Part shown: positions 11,956 to 22,120 of the stretch, one piece after another
How positions within the stretch are numbered: position 1 is the first letter of the stretch
How the letters are laid out: each line of letters begins with the position of its first letter
Assembly (NCBI RefSeq): GCF_009912395.1
Contig: NZ_WNDO01000010.1
Location: forward strand, 1-64,000
Source of the DNA: Luteibacter sp.
GTDB taxonomy: Bacteria; Pseudomonadota; Gammaproteobacteria; Xanthomonadales; Rhodanobacteraceae
Length of the DNA: 64,000 nt
Reading direction: 5' to 3'
Translations under genes and position numbers: made by a program
Notes under the pieces: model-generated
Told to the model about the DNA's origin: nothing
Databases searched by the model: none
Seen by the model: only the letters and a program-made list of their open reading frames with translations

Positions 11956-11973
11956 GTATTAACGCGTTAGTAC
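11956..11973. promoter_or_regulatory. trp-operator-like palindrome at the his operon promoter
   Basis: GTATTAACGCGTTAGTAC is an 18-base inverted repeat with one mismatched pair. It shares GTA.TA and TAGTAC with the E. coli trp operator GTACTAGTTAACTAGTAC. It ends three bases before the ATG of the TrpR-fold gene. A possible -35 TTGTCC sits at 11932-11937 and a -10 TATTAA at 11957-11962 inside the palindrome, so binding would block the promoter and the message would be nearly leaderless. Confidence 0.6.
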
Positions 11974-11976
11974 ATT

Positions 11977-12294
11977 ATGAAGCGTCGATCCCTCGATCCC
12001 GAAACCCCGTCCGACTCGGCTGAAACCAGCCTCTGCGAGGCCTTGCTGGGCCTGTCCTCCGTGGAGGAGATGCGGGCGTTCCTCCACGACCTCTGCACCC
12101 CGGCCGAGATCGAGGTGATGGTCGATCGCTGGCGTGTCGTGCCTCACCTGCTGGAGGGGCGGTCCTACCGGGAGATCCACGAGCGGACGGCGGTGAGCAT
12201 CACCACGATCGGCCGCGTGGCCCGTTACCTCAACCAGGGCAACGGCGGCTACATGGCCGCCGCCGCCCGCCGCAACCTTGGAGGCGACGCATGA
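11977..12294 (+). CDS. TrpR-fold transcriptional regulator (YerC/HisR type) leading the his operon
   Basis: The product (105 residues) is all helical with the Trp-repressor fold: LCTPAEIEVMVDRWRVVPHLLEGRSYREI, abridged in its core, then TAVSITTIGRVARYLN as the DNA-reading helix-turn-helix. In Xanthomonadales this gene is the first of the histidine operon, and it is thought to sense histidine or a related signal. No Shine-Dalgarno sequence is visible: the ATG lies three bases after a palindromic operator, so translation may be leaderless. Its last four bases overlap hisG (ATGA). Autoregulation through the palindrome is an inference. Confidence 0.88.
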   Translation: MKRRSLDPETPSDSAETSLCEALLGLSSVEEMRAFLHDLCTPAEIEVMVDRWRVVPHLLEGRSYREIHERTAVSITTIGRVARYLNQGNGGYMAAAARRNLGGDA

Positions 12295-13184
12295 AGCCGC
12301 GCGACCGTTTGCGTATCGCCATGCAGAAGTCGGGGCGGTTGACCGACCCCGCTCAGGAACTGCTCGCCCGCTGCGGGCTGAAATTCCGCCAGAGCCGCGA
12401 CAAGCTGTTCTGCTTCGGTGAAGGCGAACCGGTGGACCTGCTCCTGGTCCGCGACGACGACATTCCCGGCCTGATCGCCGAGGGCGTGTGCGACATGGGC
12501 ATCGTGGGCCGCAACGTGCTCCGCGAGTACCAGTACTCGCACCCGGAGGAGGGCGTGGCGCTCGACGAACTGCGCCCGCTCGGGTTCGGTCGCTGCCGGC
12601 TGTCCATCGCGCTGCCCCAGGACGAGGCCTACGACAGCCCGAGCCAGTTGAACGGCCAGCGCATCGCCACCTCCTATCCGGGCCTGCTCGGCGAATGGCT
12701 GCGTAGCAACGGGGTGGGCGCGAAGGTGGTTTATCTCGCCGGTTCGGTGGAAATCGCCCCGCGCCTGGGCACCGCCGATGCGATCTGCGATCTCGTCTCC
12801 AGCGGTGCCACGCTCGTGGCGAATCAGCTGCGCGAAACTGCCATTCTCGTGGAAAGCGAGGCCGTGCTGGCCGGTCGCAGCGAACTGCCGACGGATGAGC
12901 GCGGCGAAATCGCCGAGCTGCTGCTGCGCCGACTCGACGGCGTGATCCAGGTGCGTGACTCGCGCTTGATCCTCCTGCAGGCACCGCGCGATGCGCTAGC
13001 CGAGATCACCAGCCTGTTGCCGGGCCTGCCTGTGCCGACCCTGACAGCTGTGGATGGTGCCCCCGACCAGGTGGTGGTGCAGGCGCTGTGCGCCGGTTCG
13101 GTGAGCTGGCGGCAGCTCGAAGACATGAAACGTGCCGGTGCCCGCGACATGCTGGTGCTGCCGGTGGAGAAGATGCTGGCATGA
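12291..13184 (+). CDS. hisG: ATP phosphoribosyltransferase HisG (long form)
   Basis: The product (297 residues) is the long HisG with a C-terminal regulatory domain. It joins ATP and PRPP in the first and feedback-inhibited step of histidine synthesis. It begins [17 protein letters not shown], has [17 protein letters not shown], a PRPP-loop region with [13 protein letters not shown], and an ACT-like tail from about residue 220 that should bind histidine. The start overlaps the regulator's stop (ATGA), and its own stop overlaps hisD the same way, so translation is coupled. Confidence 0.96.
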   Translation: MKPRDRLRIAMQKSGRLTDPAQELLARCGLKFRQSRDKLFCFGEGEPVDLLLVRDDDIPGLIAEGVCDMGIVGRNVLREYQYSHPEEGVALDELRPLGFGRCRLSIALPQDEAYDSPSQLNGQRIATSYPGLLGEWLRSNGVGAKVVYLAGSVEIAPRLGTADAICDLVSSGATLVANQLRETAILVESEAVLAGRSELPTDERGEIAELLLRRLDGVIQVRDSRLILLQAPRDALAEITSLLPGLPVPTLTAVDGAPDQVVVQALCAGSVSWRQLEDMKRAGARDMLVLPVEKMLA

Positions 13185-14488
13185 AACGGATCGACTGGAA
13201 CACGCTGGATTATGCCGGCCGCGAAGCGGCCCTGGCGCGACCGGCCCAATCGCGGGCGACCCAACTCCGCGAGGGTGTCGAGGCGATCGTCGCTGACGTT
13301 CGCGCGCGCGGCGACGCCGCCTTGCGTGAGTTCACCCAGCGCTATGACGGTACGTCGCTCGACGAACTCGCGGTGAGCGACGAAGAGTTCACCGCCGCGG
13401 AAGCGCGCCTCGCGCCGGAACTCAAGGCGGCCGTCCGCGAGGCGGCGGCGCGTATCGACACTTTCCACCGCGCGGCACAGCCGATGCCGGTGGCGGTCGA
13501 CACCGCGCCCGGTGTGCGCGTAGAGCGCGTGTTGCGTCCCATCCGCCGCGTGGGTCTTTATGTGCCGGCGGGCGGTGCGCCGCTACCGTCCACGGCGATC
13601 ATGCTCGGCGTACCGGCCGCCATCGCCGGATGCCGCGAGGTGGTGCTGTGCACGCCGGTGCAGGCGAACGGTCGCTGCGACGACGCCGTGCTATTTGCCG
13701 CCAAGGTCACGGGCGTGCATCGCGTCTTCAAGCTCGGTGGCGCGCAGGCGATCGCTGCGATGGCGTACGGCACCGACAGCGTTCCTCGTTGCGACAAGCT
13801 GTTCGGTCCCGGCAACGCCTGGGTCACCGAGGCGAAGTTGCAGGTGGCCGGCGACCCGGCGGGCGCCGCCATCGATATGCCGGCCGGGCCGTCCGAAGTG
13901 CTGGTGATCGCCGATGGCGCCGCCGACCCTCGCTTCGTCGCCGCCGACCTGCTCTCGCAGGCGGAACACGGCCCGGATTCGCAGGTGCTGCTGGTCAGTC
14001 CGTCCAGCGATCTGCTCGATCGTGTCGCCGACGAGGTGGAGCGGCAGCGTCGCGAACTGCCGCGTGCCGAGGTGGCCGCGAAGGCGCTCGGCGAAAGCCG
14101 GCTCGTGCAGGTACGCGATCTTGCCGAGGCGGTAGAAGTCAGCAACCGCTACGCGCCGGAACACCTGATCATCCAGACGGCCGATCCGCGTGCCTTGCTC
14201 GACGACGTCGAGTCGGCGGGCTCGGTCTTTCTCGGCGAATGGACGCCCGAGTCGGTGGGCGACTATTGCAGCGGCAGCAACCACGTGCTGCCCACCTATG
14301 GTTATGCGCGCAGCTACAGCGGCGTTTCCGTGGCCAGTTTCCAGAAGCAGGTCACCGTGCAGGAAGTGAGTGCCGAGGGGCTGCGCAACATCGGTCCCTG
14401 CGCCGCGACGCTGGCCGAGGCCGAGCAACTGGAGGCCCACCGTCGTGCCGTGACGCTGCGTCTCGCGGCGATGGATGCCGTCGCATGA
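13181..14488 (+). CDS. hisD: Histidinol dehydrogenase HisD
   Basis: The product (435 residues) oxidises L-histidinol twice to L-histidine with NAD and zinc, the last two steps of the pathway. Family segments are [21 protein letters not shown]-like [45 protein letters not shown], and the C-terminal SGSNHVLPT. The ATG at 13181 overlaps the hisG stop as ATGA; longer upstream frames run through hisG and were not used. Confidence 0.97.
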   Translation: MKRIDWNTLDYAGREAALARPAQSRATQLREGVEAIVADVRARGDAALREFTQRYDGTSLDELAVSDEEFTAAEARLAPELKAAVREAAARIDTFHRAAQPMPVAVDTAPGVRVERVLRPIRRVGLYVPAGGAPLPSTAIMLGVPAAIAGCREVVLCTPVQANGRCDDAVLFAAKVTGVHRVFKLGGAQAIAAMAYGTDSVPRCDKLFGPGNAWVTEAKLQVAGDPAGAAIDMPAGPSEVLVIADGAADPRFVAADLLSQAEHGPDSQVLLVSPSSDLLDRVADEVERQRRELPRAEVAAKALGESRLVQVRDLAEAVEVSNRYAPEHLIIQTADPRALLDDVESAGSVFLGEWTPESVGDYCSGSNHVLPTYGYARSYSGVSVASFQKQVTVQEVSAEGLRNIGPCAATLAEAEQLEAHRRAVTLRLAAMDAVA

Positions 14489-15549
14489 GCGTCCTCGATC
14501 TCGCTCGTGAGGAAATCCGCGCCCTCGCACCGTATTCCAGCGCCCGCATGGAAGCATCCGGCGGCACGGTGCTGCTGAACGCCAACGAATCCTCCCGTCC
14601 GGCGGATATTCCGGGTGGTGAAGGCCTGAATCGCTATCCCGATCCGCAGCCGCGTGGCCTCGTCGAGGCCCTGGCCGAGCTATATGGCCGCGCTCCATCG
14701 GAACTGTTGGTCACGCGTGGCAGCGACGAAGCGATTGACCTGCTGGTCCGCGCCTTCTGCCGAGCCGGGCGTGATGCCGTACTGATCTCGCCACCGACCT
14801 TCGGCATGTACGCCATCTGCGCGCGCATCCAGGATGCCGCGGTGATCGAGTCGCCGCTCGGGGCCTCCGGCGGGCTGGATGTCGACCGCTTGCTGGCGGA
14901 TGTTACGGAGCGTACCCGCCTGGTCTTCGTATGTTCGCCCAACAATCCAACCGGCAACCTCGTGGAGCTGGCGACGCTGCGTCGCCTCGCCACCGCATTG
15001 GCGGGGCGCGCGGTGCTGGTGGTCGATGAGGCCTATGCGGAATTCAGTGGTGCGCCGAGCGCGGCGAACCTGCTCGATGAATTCGACAACGTCGCCGTAT
15101 TGCGCACGCTGTCCAAGGCCTGGGCGCTGGCCGGCGCGCGCGTCGGTACCGTCATGGCCAGGGAGGAAGTGATCGGGTTGTTGCGCCGGATCATCCCGCC
15201 ATATCCCTTGCCTTCGCCCTGCGTGGAAGCGGCGCTTGCCGCGTTGTCCTACGAAGGGCGTCGCGTGCAGCGCCACCATGTCACGGAAACGCTCGCCGAG
15301 CGCACCCGCATGACCAAGGCCCTCGCGACCGTACCGGGTGTGAGCGAGGTACTTCCGTCGCATGCCAACTTCATCGCCGTGCGCTTCGACGATCCGGCGG
15401 GAACCTACCGCCACCTGCTGACCGCCGGCATCGTGGTGCGCGACATCACGCGTTATCCGGGCCTGGGCGACGCGTTGCGCATCACCGTCGGCACGGGCAA
15501 TGAGAACGACCGCGTACTCGCGGTGCTTCGTGCGGGAGACGCCGCATGA
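14485..15549 (+). CDS. hisC: Histidinol-phosphate aminotransferase HisC
   Basis: The product (354 residues) is a PLP enzyme of fold type I that converts imidazole-acetol phosphate and glutamate to histidinol phosphate. [28 protein letters not shown], and the PLP-binding Lys in [14 protein letters not shown] are visible. It overlaps hisD and hisB by four bases each (ATGA). A second enzyme of this family lies at 41486, in the aromatic operon. This one, inside the his operon, is the dedicated histidine enzyme. Confidence 0.96.
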   Translation: MSVLDLAREEIRALAPYSSARMEASGGTVLLNANESSRPADIPGGEGLNRYPDPQPRGLVEALAELYGRAPSELLVTRGSDEAIDLLVRAFCRAGRDAVLISPPTFGMYAICARIQDAAVIESPLGASGGLDVDRLLADVTERTRLVFVCSPNNPTGNLVELATLRRLATALAGRAVLVVDEAYAEFSGAPSAANLLDEFDNVAVLRTLSKAWALAGARVGTVMAREEVIGLLRRIIPPYPLPSPCVEAALAALSYEGRRVQRHHVTETLAERTRMTKALATVPGVSEVLPSHANFIAVRFDDPAGTYRHLLTAGIVVRDITRYPGLGDALRITVGTGNENDRVLAVLRAGDAA

Positions 15550-16610
15550 GCCGCAAGATCCTATTCGTCGATCGCGACGGTTGCCTCATCGAGGAGCCGG
15601 CCGACCAGCAGATCGACAGCTACGAAAAACTCGCCCTGATGCCAGGCGTCGTCGCTGCCTTGCAGCGTTGCGTCGCGGCAGGCTACGAACTGGTGATGGT
15701 GACCAACCAGGACGGCCTGGGCACGTCGTCGTTCCCGCAGGATACCTTCGACGGCCCGCATGACCTCATGCTGCGCATCCTGTCATCCCAGGGCATCGTC
15801 TTCCGCGAACAGCTGATCGACCGCAGTTTTCCGCACGAGAACCGCGACACCCGCAAGCCGGGCACCGGCCTGGCGCGCCACTGGCTTGCCGACGACGGCT
15901 GGAGCCGTGCGCAGTCGGCGATGGTGGGCGATCGCGAGACCGACCTGCAATTCGCCGCGAACATGGGCGTGCGTGGTTTCCGCGTCGGACCCGAGGGCAT
16001 GGATTGGGCGACGGTGGCGCACGAACTACTCGACGCGCCGCGCGTGGCCGAGGTGATCCGGCGGACCAAGGAAACCTCCATCCGCGTCTCGGTGAACCTC
16101 GATCGTGTGGCCGAGCCGTCCATCCACACGGGCCTCGGCTTCTTCGACCACATGCTCGAACAGATTGGCAAGCACGGCGGCTTCGCGCTGACCCTGCGCT
16201 GCGATGGCGACACGCAGGTGGACGAGCACCACACCATCGAGGACTCGGCGCTGGCGCTCGGCCAGGCTCTGCGCCAGGCGCTGGGCGATAAGCGAGGCAT
16301 TGGTCGCTACGGGTTCGCGCTGCCGATGGACGAGAGCGCCGCACGCGCCGAACTGGACCTGTCGGGACGGCCTTACTTCGTCTTCTCCGGCACGTTCCCG
16401 CGCGACCGCGTGGGTGACGTGCCCACCGAACTGGTGCCGCATTTCTTCCGTTCCCTCTGCGAAACGTTGGGCGCGAACCTGCACCTGACGGTGGAGGGTG
16501 AGAACGCCCACCACATGGTGGAAGGCTGCTTCAAGGTCGTCGCCCGTACCTTGCGCCAGGCGATCCGTCGCGAAGGTGCCGAGCTGCCGAGCACGAAGGG
16601 GAGCCTGTGA
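15546..16610 (+). CDS. hisB: Bifunctional histidinol-phosphatase / imidazoleglycerol-phosphate dehydratase HisB
   Basis: The product (354 residues) is a fusion of two enzymes. Residues about 1-165 form a HAD phosphatase with the nucleophile motif FVDRDGCLI and DRETDLQFA. Residues about 170-354 form the dehydratase with metal-binding [13 protein letters not shown] and, later, ENAHHMVEG. The two catalyse the sixth and eighth steps of histidine synthesis. The fusion is typical of gammaproteobacteria. It starts at ATG 15546 in an ATGA overlap with hisC. Confidence 0.97.
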   Translation: MSRKILFVDRDGCLIEEPADQQIDSYEKLALMPGVVAALQRCVAAGYELVMVTNQDGLGTSSFPQDTFDGPHDLMLRILSSQGIVFREQLIDRSFPHENRDTRKPGTGLARHWLADDGWSRAQSAMVGDRETDLQFAANMGVRGFRVGPEGMDWATVAHELLDAPRVAEVIRRTKETSIRVSVNLDRVAEPSIHTGLGFFDHMLEQIGKHGGFALTLRCDGDTQVDEHHTIEDSALALGQALRQALGDKRGIGRYGFALPMDESAARAELDLSGRPYFVFSGTFPRDRVGDVPTELVPHFFRSLCETLGANLHLTVEGENAHHMVEGCFKVVARTLRQAIRREGAELPSTKGSL

Positions 16611-17200
16611 TGCGGGTGGTCCTCGTCGACGCCGGCGGCACCAATATCGGCTCGGTACGTTACGCGTTGCAGCGGCTCGGCACCGACGCGGAGCTGACCT
16701 CGGATGCCGCGCGCATCCGCGCCGCGACGCACGTGATTTTGCCCGGTGTCGGCGCTGCCGCGCCGGGCATGCGTCGACTGCGCGAGGCGGGTCTCGTGGA
16801 CGTGCTGCGCGGCCTTACCCAGCCGGTGCTCGGCGTGTGCCTCGGCATGCAGTTGCTATGCGAGCGTTCGGAAGAGGGCGATACCGAATGCCTCGGTGTC
16901 GTTCCCGCGACGGTCCGTCGTTTCGACGACATGCCGGGCCTTCGCGTGCCGCACATGGGCTGGAACGGTCTAAGCCGCGAACGGGAGCACCCGCTCACGA
17001 CAGGATTGGACGAGGGCGACACCGCGTACTTCGTCCACAGCTACATGGTGCCCAGCGGCGACTACACGCTGGCGTCCAGCGACCACGGTGTACTGTTCTC
17101 CGCGATGGTCGCCTCCGGCAATTTCATGGGCATGCAGTTCCACCCTGAGCGTTCGGCCGGCGTGGGTGCCCGACTCCTGCGGAATTTCCTTTCTTTATGA
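16610..17200 (+). CDS. hisH: Imidazole glycerol phosphate synthase, glutaminase subunit HisH
   Basis: The product (196 residues) is a class I glutamine amidotransferase that feeds ammonia to HisF. The oxyanion/nucleophile motif is GVCLGMQLL with the catalytic Cys near residue 79, and the His-x-Glu of the triad is in QFHPERSAG near the end. The start is ATG 16610 (sharing the A of the hisB TGA) or GTG 16607; the difference is one residue. It ends overlapping hisA by four bases. Confidence 0.95.
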   Translation: MRVVLVDAGGTNIGSVRYALQRLGTDAELTSDAARIRAATHVILPGVGAAAPGMRRLREAGLVDVLRGLTQPVLGVCLGMQLLCERSEEGDTECLGVVPATVRRFDDMPGLRVPHMGWNGLSREREHPLTTGLDEGDTAYFVHSYMVPSGDYTLASSDHGVLFSAMVASGNFMGMQFHPERSAGVGARLLRNFLSL

Positions 17201-17949
17201 CTCTCCCGATTCCTGCCATCGATCTGCGCGACGGCAAGGTGGTGCGCCTGTACAAGGGTGACTACGCGCAGCAGACCACGTTCGACGTGGATCCCCTGGT
17301 GCTCGCCGGCCGCTACGCGGACGCAGGCGCCTCGTGGCTGCACGTCGTGGACCTTGACGGCGCGCGCTCCGGACACTTCGAGAACCTGCCTACATTGACA
17401 GCCATCGCCGCTGCGGGGCGCCTGCACGTGCAGGCAGGCGGTGGCGTGCGCGACGAGGATGGCGTGAAGCGCCTGCTCGACGCGGGCGTCTCCCGCGTGG
17501 TCGTGGGCAGCATCGCCATCCGCGAACCCGAGACCGTCGCCGGCTGGCTGGCGACGCATGGCGCCGAGCGGATCGTCCTCGCGCTGGACACCCGCTTCCG
17601 CGATGGCGAATGGAAACTGCCGAGCGCCGGCTGGACGGCCGACGAGGCGCGCACGCTGGACGACCTGGTGCCGTTCTACGCCCGGGCCGGTGCGAAGCAC
17701 CTGCTATGCACCGATATCGACCGCGACGGCACGATGACGGGGCCGAACCGGGCGCTCTATCGTCACCTCGCCGGGCTCGCGCCCACTTTGGAGGTGCAGG
17801 CGTCGGGCGGCGTGCGTTCGCTCGACGACGTGGTGGCGCTGACCCTGCAAGGTGTGTCCGGCGTGATTCTGGGTCGTGCCTTGCTGCAAGGCGAATTCAC
17901 TCTCGAAGAAGCGTTCGACGTGGCCGCGAAGGCGGGTGCCACATGCTGA
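17197..17949 (+). CDS. hisA: Phosphoribosyl isomerase HisA
   Basis: The product (250 residues) is a half-repeat (beta/alpha)8 barrel that isomerises ProFAR to PRFAR. It opens [19 protein letters not shown] with the first catalytic Asp. The phosphate-binding loops are [12 protein letters not shown] and [12 protein letters not shown], and the second catalytic Asp lies in [16 protein letters not shown]. The start overlaps the hisH stop. The gene ends seven bases into hisF. Confidence 0.96.
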   Translation: MTLPIPAIDLRDGKVVRLYKGDYAQQTTFDVDPLVLAGRYADAGASWLHVVDLDGARSGHFENLPTLTAIAAAGRLHVQAGGGVRDEDGVKRLLDAGVSRVVVGSIAIREPETVAGWLATHGAERIVLALDTRFRDGEWKLPSAGWTADEARTLDDLVPFYARAGAKHLLCTDIDRDGTMTGPNRALYRHLAGLAPTLEVQASGGVRSLDDVVALTLQGVSGVILGRALLQGEFTLEEAFDVAAKAGATC

Positions 17950-18713
17950 ACCGGCGCATCGTGCCTTGCCTGGACGTTCGCGACGGGCAAGTGGTGAAAG
18001 GCGTGCGTTTCCGCGATCACGTGGTGGTCGGTGGCATCGTCGAGCTGGCGCTTCGCTACCGCGACGAAGGCGCCGACGAACTCGTGTTCTATGACATCAC
18101 GGCCAGCCCAGAAGGGCGTCGCGTGGATCGTGACTGGGTGGAGCGCGTCGCCCGCGAGATCGATATCCCGTTCTGTGTTGCGGGTGGCATACGCAGCGTG
18201 GGAGACGCGCGCGAGGTGCTTCATGCCGGCGCCGACAAGGTCTCCATCAATTCGCCCGCATTGGAGCGACCCGCACTGGTCGGCGAGATCGCCGATGCCT
18301 TCGGCGTGCAGTGCGTGGTGGTGGGCATCGACAGCTTGCGCGACGACGATGGCGAATGGCGCGTGCGCCAGTACACCGGCGATCCGTCGAAGACGAAGGC
18401 GCTGCGCAAGCGCACGCTCGATTGGATCGACGAGGTGCAGGCCTTGGGCGCGGGCGAGATCGTGCTCAACTGCATGGGTACCGATGGCGTGCGTCGCGGC
18501 TACGACATCGAACAGCTTCGCGAAGCACGCCAGCGCTGCCGGGTGCCGCTGGTCGCTTCGGGCGGCGCGGGCACTTCGCACCATTTCTTCGAGGTTTTCC
18601 GCGAAGCCGATGTCGATGCGGCCCTCGCGGCCAGTGTGTTCCATTCCGGCGAGATCGCCATTCCCGTCCTGAAGCGCGAACTGCGCGCGCGGGGCATCGA
18701 GGTGCGTGCATGA
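17943..18713 (+). CDS. hisF: Imidazole glycerol phosphate synthase, cyclase subunit HisF
   Basis: The product (256 residues) is a barrel that closes the imidazole ring and releases AICAR, using ammonia channelled from HisH. It opens [20 protein letters not shown] with the catalytic Asp, then [24 protein letters not shown], and [13 protein letters not shown]. Its ATG (17943) lies inside the end of hisA, and its stop overlaps the start of hisIE. Confidence 0.97.
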   Translation: MLNRRIVPCLDVRDGQVVKGVRFRDHVVVGGIVELALRYRDEGADELVFYDITASPEGRRVDRDWVERVAREIDIPFCVAGGIRSVGDAREVLHAGADKVSINSPALERPALVGEIADAFGVQCVVVGIDSLRDDDGEWRVRQYTGDPSKTKALRKRTLDWIDEVQALGAGEIVLNCMGTDGVRRGYDIEQLREARQRCRVPLVASGGAGTSHHFFEVFREADVDAALAASVFHSGEIAIPVLKRELRARGIEVRA

Positions 18714-19312
18714 ACGACAAGCTTCCCGATTTCGCCAAGGGCGATGGCCTGCTGCCGGCGATCGTGCAGCATGCGCTTACGGGCGAAGTGCTGATGCTGG
18801 GCTATATGGACGAGGCAGCGCTGGCGAAGACCCGTGACAGCGGCTTGGTCACTTTCTTCAGCCGCAGCAAGCAGCGGCTGTGGACGAAGGGCGAGACCTC
18901 CGGCGACGTGCTAAAGCTGGTCGAGCTGACGATCGATTGCGACGCGGACACCTTCCTGGTCAAGGCGCTTCCGGCCGGCCCGACGTGTCACACCGGCACG
19001 ACGAGTTGCTTCGGTAACGACGTGGCTCCCGCGCTGGGTTTCCTGGCAGAGCTCGACGCGCTGGTGGCGTCACGCCATGCGGATCGACCGGAGGGAAGCT
19101 ACACCACGAAACTGTTTGACGGCGGTATTCGTCGCATCGCGCAGAAGGTGGGCGAGGAGGGCGTCGAGACCGCGCTGGCCGCAGTGGCCGAGGACGACGA
19201 GGCCCTGCTTGGCGAGGCGGCTGACCTGGTGTTCCACCTGATGGTGGTGTTGCGAGCGCGTGGGCTTGGGTTCGAGCGGGTGGTGCAGAAGCTCGCCTCG
19301 CGTCATCGCTGA
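18710..19312 (+). CDS. hisI: Bifunctional phosphoribosyl-AMP cyclohydrolase / phosphoribosyl-ATP pyrophosphatase HisIE
   Basis: The product (200 residues) fuses HisI (residues about 1-110: [46 protein letters not shown] with metal-binding Asp and Cys residues) to HisE (about 115-200: [27 protein letters not shown]). Together they carry out steps two and three of the pathway. It is the last gene of the operon. A perfect palindromic repeat starts three bases after the stop and may act as an end-of-message hairpin. Confidence 0.96.
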   Translation: MNDKLPDFAKGDGLLPAIVQHALTGEVLMLGYMDEAALAKTRDSGLVTFFSRSKQRLWTKGETSGDVLKLVELTIDCDADTFLVKALPAGPTCHTGTTSCFGNDVAPALGFLAELDALVASRHADRPEGSYTTKLFDGGIRRIAQKVGEEGVETALAAVAEDDEALLGEAADLVFHLMVVLRARGLGFERVVQKLASRHR

Positions 19313-19314
19313 TC

Positions 19315-19360
19315 TGTAGGAGCGCGCTTGCGCGCGATCGCGCGCAAGCGCGCTCCTACA
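19315..19360. repeat. REP-like palindromic repeat, perfect 46-base copy
   Basis: Two 23-base arms starting TGTAGGAGCGCGCTTGCG are exact inverted copies with no spacer. It lies between hisIE and arsC, which converge. It is the most compact member of the family seen at eight places in this window. Confidence 0.92.
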
Positions 19361-19366
19361 ACAGAT

Positions 19367-19702
19367 TTAGATAATCGCCAGTACCGCTTCGGGCGGACGA
19401 CCGATCGCCACCTTCTTCCCGTGGATTACCACGGGACGCTCGATGAGCTTCGGCGTGGCGACCATCGCCTCGATCAGTTGCTGGCGCGACGCATCCGCAG
19501 GGACATCGGCGTACTCCGCCTCGCCTTTGCGCATCAGGTCGCGGGGTTCGATGCCGAGCCCCTTGAGCACGGCATCGATCTGCGCCGCCGAAGGCGGCGT
19601 CTTCAGGTATTCCACGATCGTTGGCTCGAGACCCTTCTCTTGAAGAAGGGCCAGGGTCTCCCGCGACTTGGAACAGCGCGGGTTATGCCAGATCGTGAGC
19701 AT
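19367..19702 (-). CDS. arsC: Glutaredoxin-linked arsenate reductase family protein (ArsC/YfgD type)
   Basis: The product (111 residues) has a thioredoxin-like fold. The active-site Cys lies in NPRCSKSRET near the N-terminus. Three basic residues needed by the ArsC family are in the right places, including KLIERPVV and IGRPPEAVL. True arsenate reductases reduce arsenate using glutaredoxin. The housekeeping paralogue YfgD looks the same, and no ars operon is near, so the substrate is uncertain. It follows rluB by only two bases, so it is probably in that transcript. Confidence 0.85.
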   Translation of the reverse strand: MLTIWHNPRCSKSRETLALLQEKGLEPTIVEYLKTPPSAAQIDAVLKGLGIEPRDLMRKGEAEYADVPADASRQQLIEAMVATPKLIERPVVIHGKKVAIGRPPEAVLAII

Positions 19703-19704
19703 GC

Positions 19705-21204
19705 TCAGAAGTTGCCGCCACGATTGCCACCGCCACCGCCACCGGGACGACCGCCACGGTTACCGCCGCCACCCGGGCGACCGCCGCGATTGCCACCGCC
19801 GGACGGGCCACGGCTGTTGCCGCCGCCGGGACCCCGGGAGTTACCACCACCGGGACCGCGGCTATTACCGCCACCAGGACCACGAGCGTTACCACCCGAC
19901 GCACGGTTGCCGCCGGAGCGGCCCGGGCCACCCTGGCCCATGCCGCCGCCTTGGGCGCGGTTGCCACCACCGCCCTGGCCGCCACGGGGGCCGCGATTGC
20001 CGCCACCCGGGTTACCCGCCACGTTGCCATTGGCATTGCCGCCACCAGTGCGGCTGTCGCCGGCAAACCAGGTGCGCAGGGCCGGCAGTTCCTGACCGGG
20101 AGCCACGCGGCGCGACGACTTGCGCTGACCACCGGCCGGACGCTCCGGACGAGCGACGTTGCCGTTCACTTCGCGACGGCGACCGCCCGCGTTGCCGCCG
20201 GCACCGCCACGTCCACCCTTGCCACCGCGCGGATTGTCGTCGCGGATGCGGTCGAAGGCGGTGAGTTCGCGGGCCTCGTCATGCTTGGCCGAGCTCCAGC
20301 CACCGGTGCTGCCACCCTTGTCCGGGCGGTATTCGGTGACGTTGCGCGGTGCGCGGCGCTGGTGCACCACGGCGTTGAGGGTCAGCACCGGATCGGGGGC
20401 GCCCAGGCCGGAACGCTCACGCAGTTCCTTGATGGCGGCCTCGTCCAGCGACTCGCAGTCGCCGCGACGCAGGGCGCGGGGCAGCTCGACGCTGCCGTAG
20501 CGGATGCGCTTCAGGCGGCTGACGAGGAAGCCCTGGGAATCCCACAGGCAACGGACTTCGCGGTTGCGGCCCTCGCGGATGGTGACGCGGAACCAGCTGT
20601 GGCTACCGCCGCGGCTGATGACGCCGATCTCGTCGAAGCGTGCCGGGCCGTCTTCCAGTTCCACGCCGGCCTTGAGGCGCTCGATGATCTCGTCGGGCAC
20701 TTCGCCATGGACGCGGCAGAGGTACTCGCGCTCGAGACCGCTCTTCGGGTGCATCAGCGCGTTGGCGAGCTCGCCGTCGGTGGTGAGCAGGAGCAGGCCG
20801 GTGGTGTTGATGTCGAGGCGACCCACGGCGACCCAGCGCGCACCCTTCAGGCGCGGCAGCTGTTCGAACACGGTGGGACGGCCTTCGGTGTCGTCGCGGG
20901 TGGTCACCACGCCTTCGGGCTTGTGGTAGACCAGCACTTCGGCGTCGCTGCGGGTATCGGTGGCGACGATGAACTGCTTGCCGTCGAGCGCGACGCGGTC
21001 GCCCGCGTGGACGCTCTCGCCGATGGTGGCGACGTTGCCGTTGACCTCGACCTCGCCGGCCTGGATGCGCTGTTCGAGCATCCGGCGCGAGCCGAGACCG
21101 GCGTTGGCGAGCACCTTGTGCAGGCGCTCTTCGAGCTGGGTGGTTTCTTCAGGGCGGCTGCCGCCGCGCTTGAGGGTAAGCAGGGATCGCTGGGGCGCAT
21201 TCAT
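19705..21204 (-). CDS. rluB: 23S rRNA pseudouridine synthase RluB with a long Gly/Arg-rich tail
   Basis: The product (499 residues) forms pseudouridine in 23S rRNA (position 2605 in E. coli). An S4 RNA-binding domain (residues about 25-85: RLHKVLANAGLGSRRMLE) precedes the catalytic domain with GRLDINTTGLLLLT, whose Asp is the nucleophile. The catalytic part ends near residue 285. The remaining 200 residues are low complexity, rich in Gly, Arg and Asn (repeats such as GPGGGNSR), and surely disordered. Such tails occur in xanthomonad RluB, but this one is long. The start overlaps the scpB stop (ATGA), so translation is coupled. Confidence 0.93.
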   Translation of the reverse strand: MNAPQRSLLTLKRGGSRPEETTQLEERLHKVLANAGLGSRRMLEQRIQAGEVEVNGNVATIGESVHAGDRVALDGKQFIVATDTRSDAEVLVYHKPEGVVTTRDDTEGRPTVFEQLPRLKGARWVAVGRLDINTTGLLLLTTDGELANALMHPKSGLEREYLCRVHGEVPDEIIERLKAGVELEDGPARFDEIGVISRGGSHSWFRVTIREGRNREVRCLWDSQGFLVSRLKRIRYGSVELPRALRRGDCESLDEAAIKELRERSGLGAPDPVLTLNAVVHQRRAPRNVTEYRPDKGGSTGGWSSAKHDEARELTAFDRIRDDNPRGGKGGRGGAGGNAGGRRREVNGNVARPERPAGGQRKSSRRVAPGQELPALRTWFAGDSRTGGGNANGNVAGNPGGGNRGPRGGQGGGGNRAQGGGMGQGGPGRSGGNRASGGNARGPGGGNSRGPGGGNSRGPGGGNSRGPSGGGNRGGRPGGGGNRGGRPGGGGGGNRGGNF

Positions 21205-22031
21205 GCGCGTGACTCCTCGATGTCTTTCTCGGCGCCGTCGTCGTCTTGGTCGTCGGCGCTTGCGGGGTTCTCTGCCTCGTCGGCAGTGGGGGATGCCGCG
21301 GCGACGTCGTCGCCGGCAGGCTGTTCGTTCGTGGCTTCGGCCTCGGCGTCATCGACGCGGTCGGCTTCACCGGAGTGTGGGACCGGGGCCTGGTCGGCCT
21401 CGGCAGGGGATGGGGCTGTGTCGCCTTCGGCCTCGTCGGGCATCGCCACGCGGGCCGGGGGCGGTTCCGCGTCGCCATCGAGGCGCATCTGCGGATTGAA
21501 CTCCTCGAGGTCGCGAATCTCGGACAGCGGTGGCAGCGCGTCCAGCGACTTGAGGTTGAAGTAGTCGAGGAAGGTGCGGGTAGTGCCGAACAGGGCAGGG
21601 CGGCCCGGGACGTCACGGTAGCCGACCACGCGGATCCACTCGCGTTCTTCCATGGTCTTGATGATGTTCGAGGAGACGACCACGCCGCGGATCTGTTCGA
21701 TCTCGGGGCGGGTGATCGGCTGCCGGTAGGCGATCAGTGCGAGCGTTTCGAGCAGGGCGCGCGAGTAGCGGCTCGGCTTCTCGGCCCACATCCGGGAGAC
21801 CCAGCCATGGACCTCGCGACGTACCTGGTAGCGCCAGCCGGAGGCGACCTCCAGCAGTTCGACGCCGCGTCCTTCGCAATCCGACGCCAGCGCCTGGAGC
21901 GTCGCCGTGAGTTCGTCGGTGCCGATCTCCTCATCCTCGCCGAAGATCGCCTTCAGCTGCGGAATCGTCATCGGCTGGGTCGACGCCAGCAGCGCCGCTT
22001 CCACGATGGGTTTGAGTTGTTCCGGTTGCAT
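21201..22031 (-). CDS. scpB: Segregation and condensation protein ScpB
   Basis: The product (276 residues) is a winged-helix accessory subunit of the SMC-ScpA condensin that helps organise and segregate the chromosome. The core spans about residues 1-180: EAALLASTQPMTIPQLKAIF and ALLETLALIAYRQPITRPEI are the family signature. A 90-residue acidic, Pro/Ala-rich tail follows and looks disordered. It lies downstream of scpA (89 bases) and overlaps rluB, the usual order. Confidence 0.94.
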   Translation of the reverse strand: MQPEQLKPIVEAALLASTQPMTIPQLKAIFGEDEEIGTDELTATLQALASDCEGRGVELLEVASGWRYQVRREVHGWVSRMWAEKPSRYSRALLETLALIAYRQPITRPEIEQIRGVVVSSNIIKTMEEREWIRVVGYRDVPGRPALFGTTRTFLDYFNLKSLDALPPLSEIRDLEEFNPQMRLDGDAEPPPARVAMPDEAEGDTAPSPAEADQAPVPHSGEADRVDDAEAEATNEQPAGDDVAAASPTADEAENPASADDQDDDGAEKDIEESRA

Positions 22032-22120
22032 AGGCCTTCGGTGTACCGCGCCGTGGCGCGGGTGGGGTTTCGCGAACGCGCCGTGGAGCGGCGGATTCGA
22101 AGTCTGGCCCGTGGGGGCCT

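Noticed and set aside
19720-19900. Possible tandem DNA repeats inside rluB taken as a separate repeat element
   Set aside because: They encode the repeated peptide of the RluB tail and need no other explanation.
19328-20095. Proline-rich open frame opposite the rluB tail
   Set aside because: Its Pro runs are the reverse reading of the Gly/Arg-rich tail of RluB.
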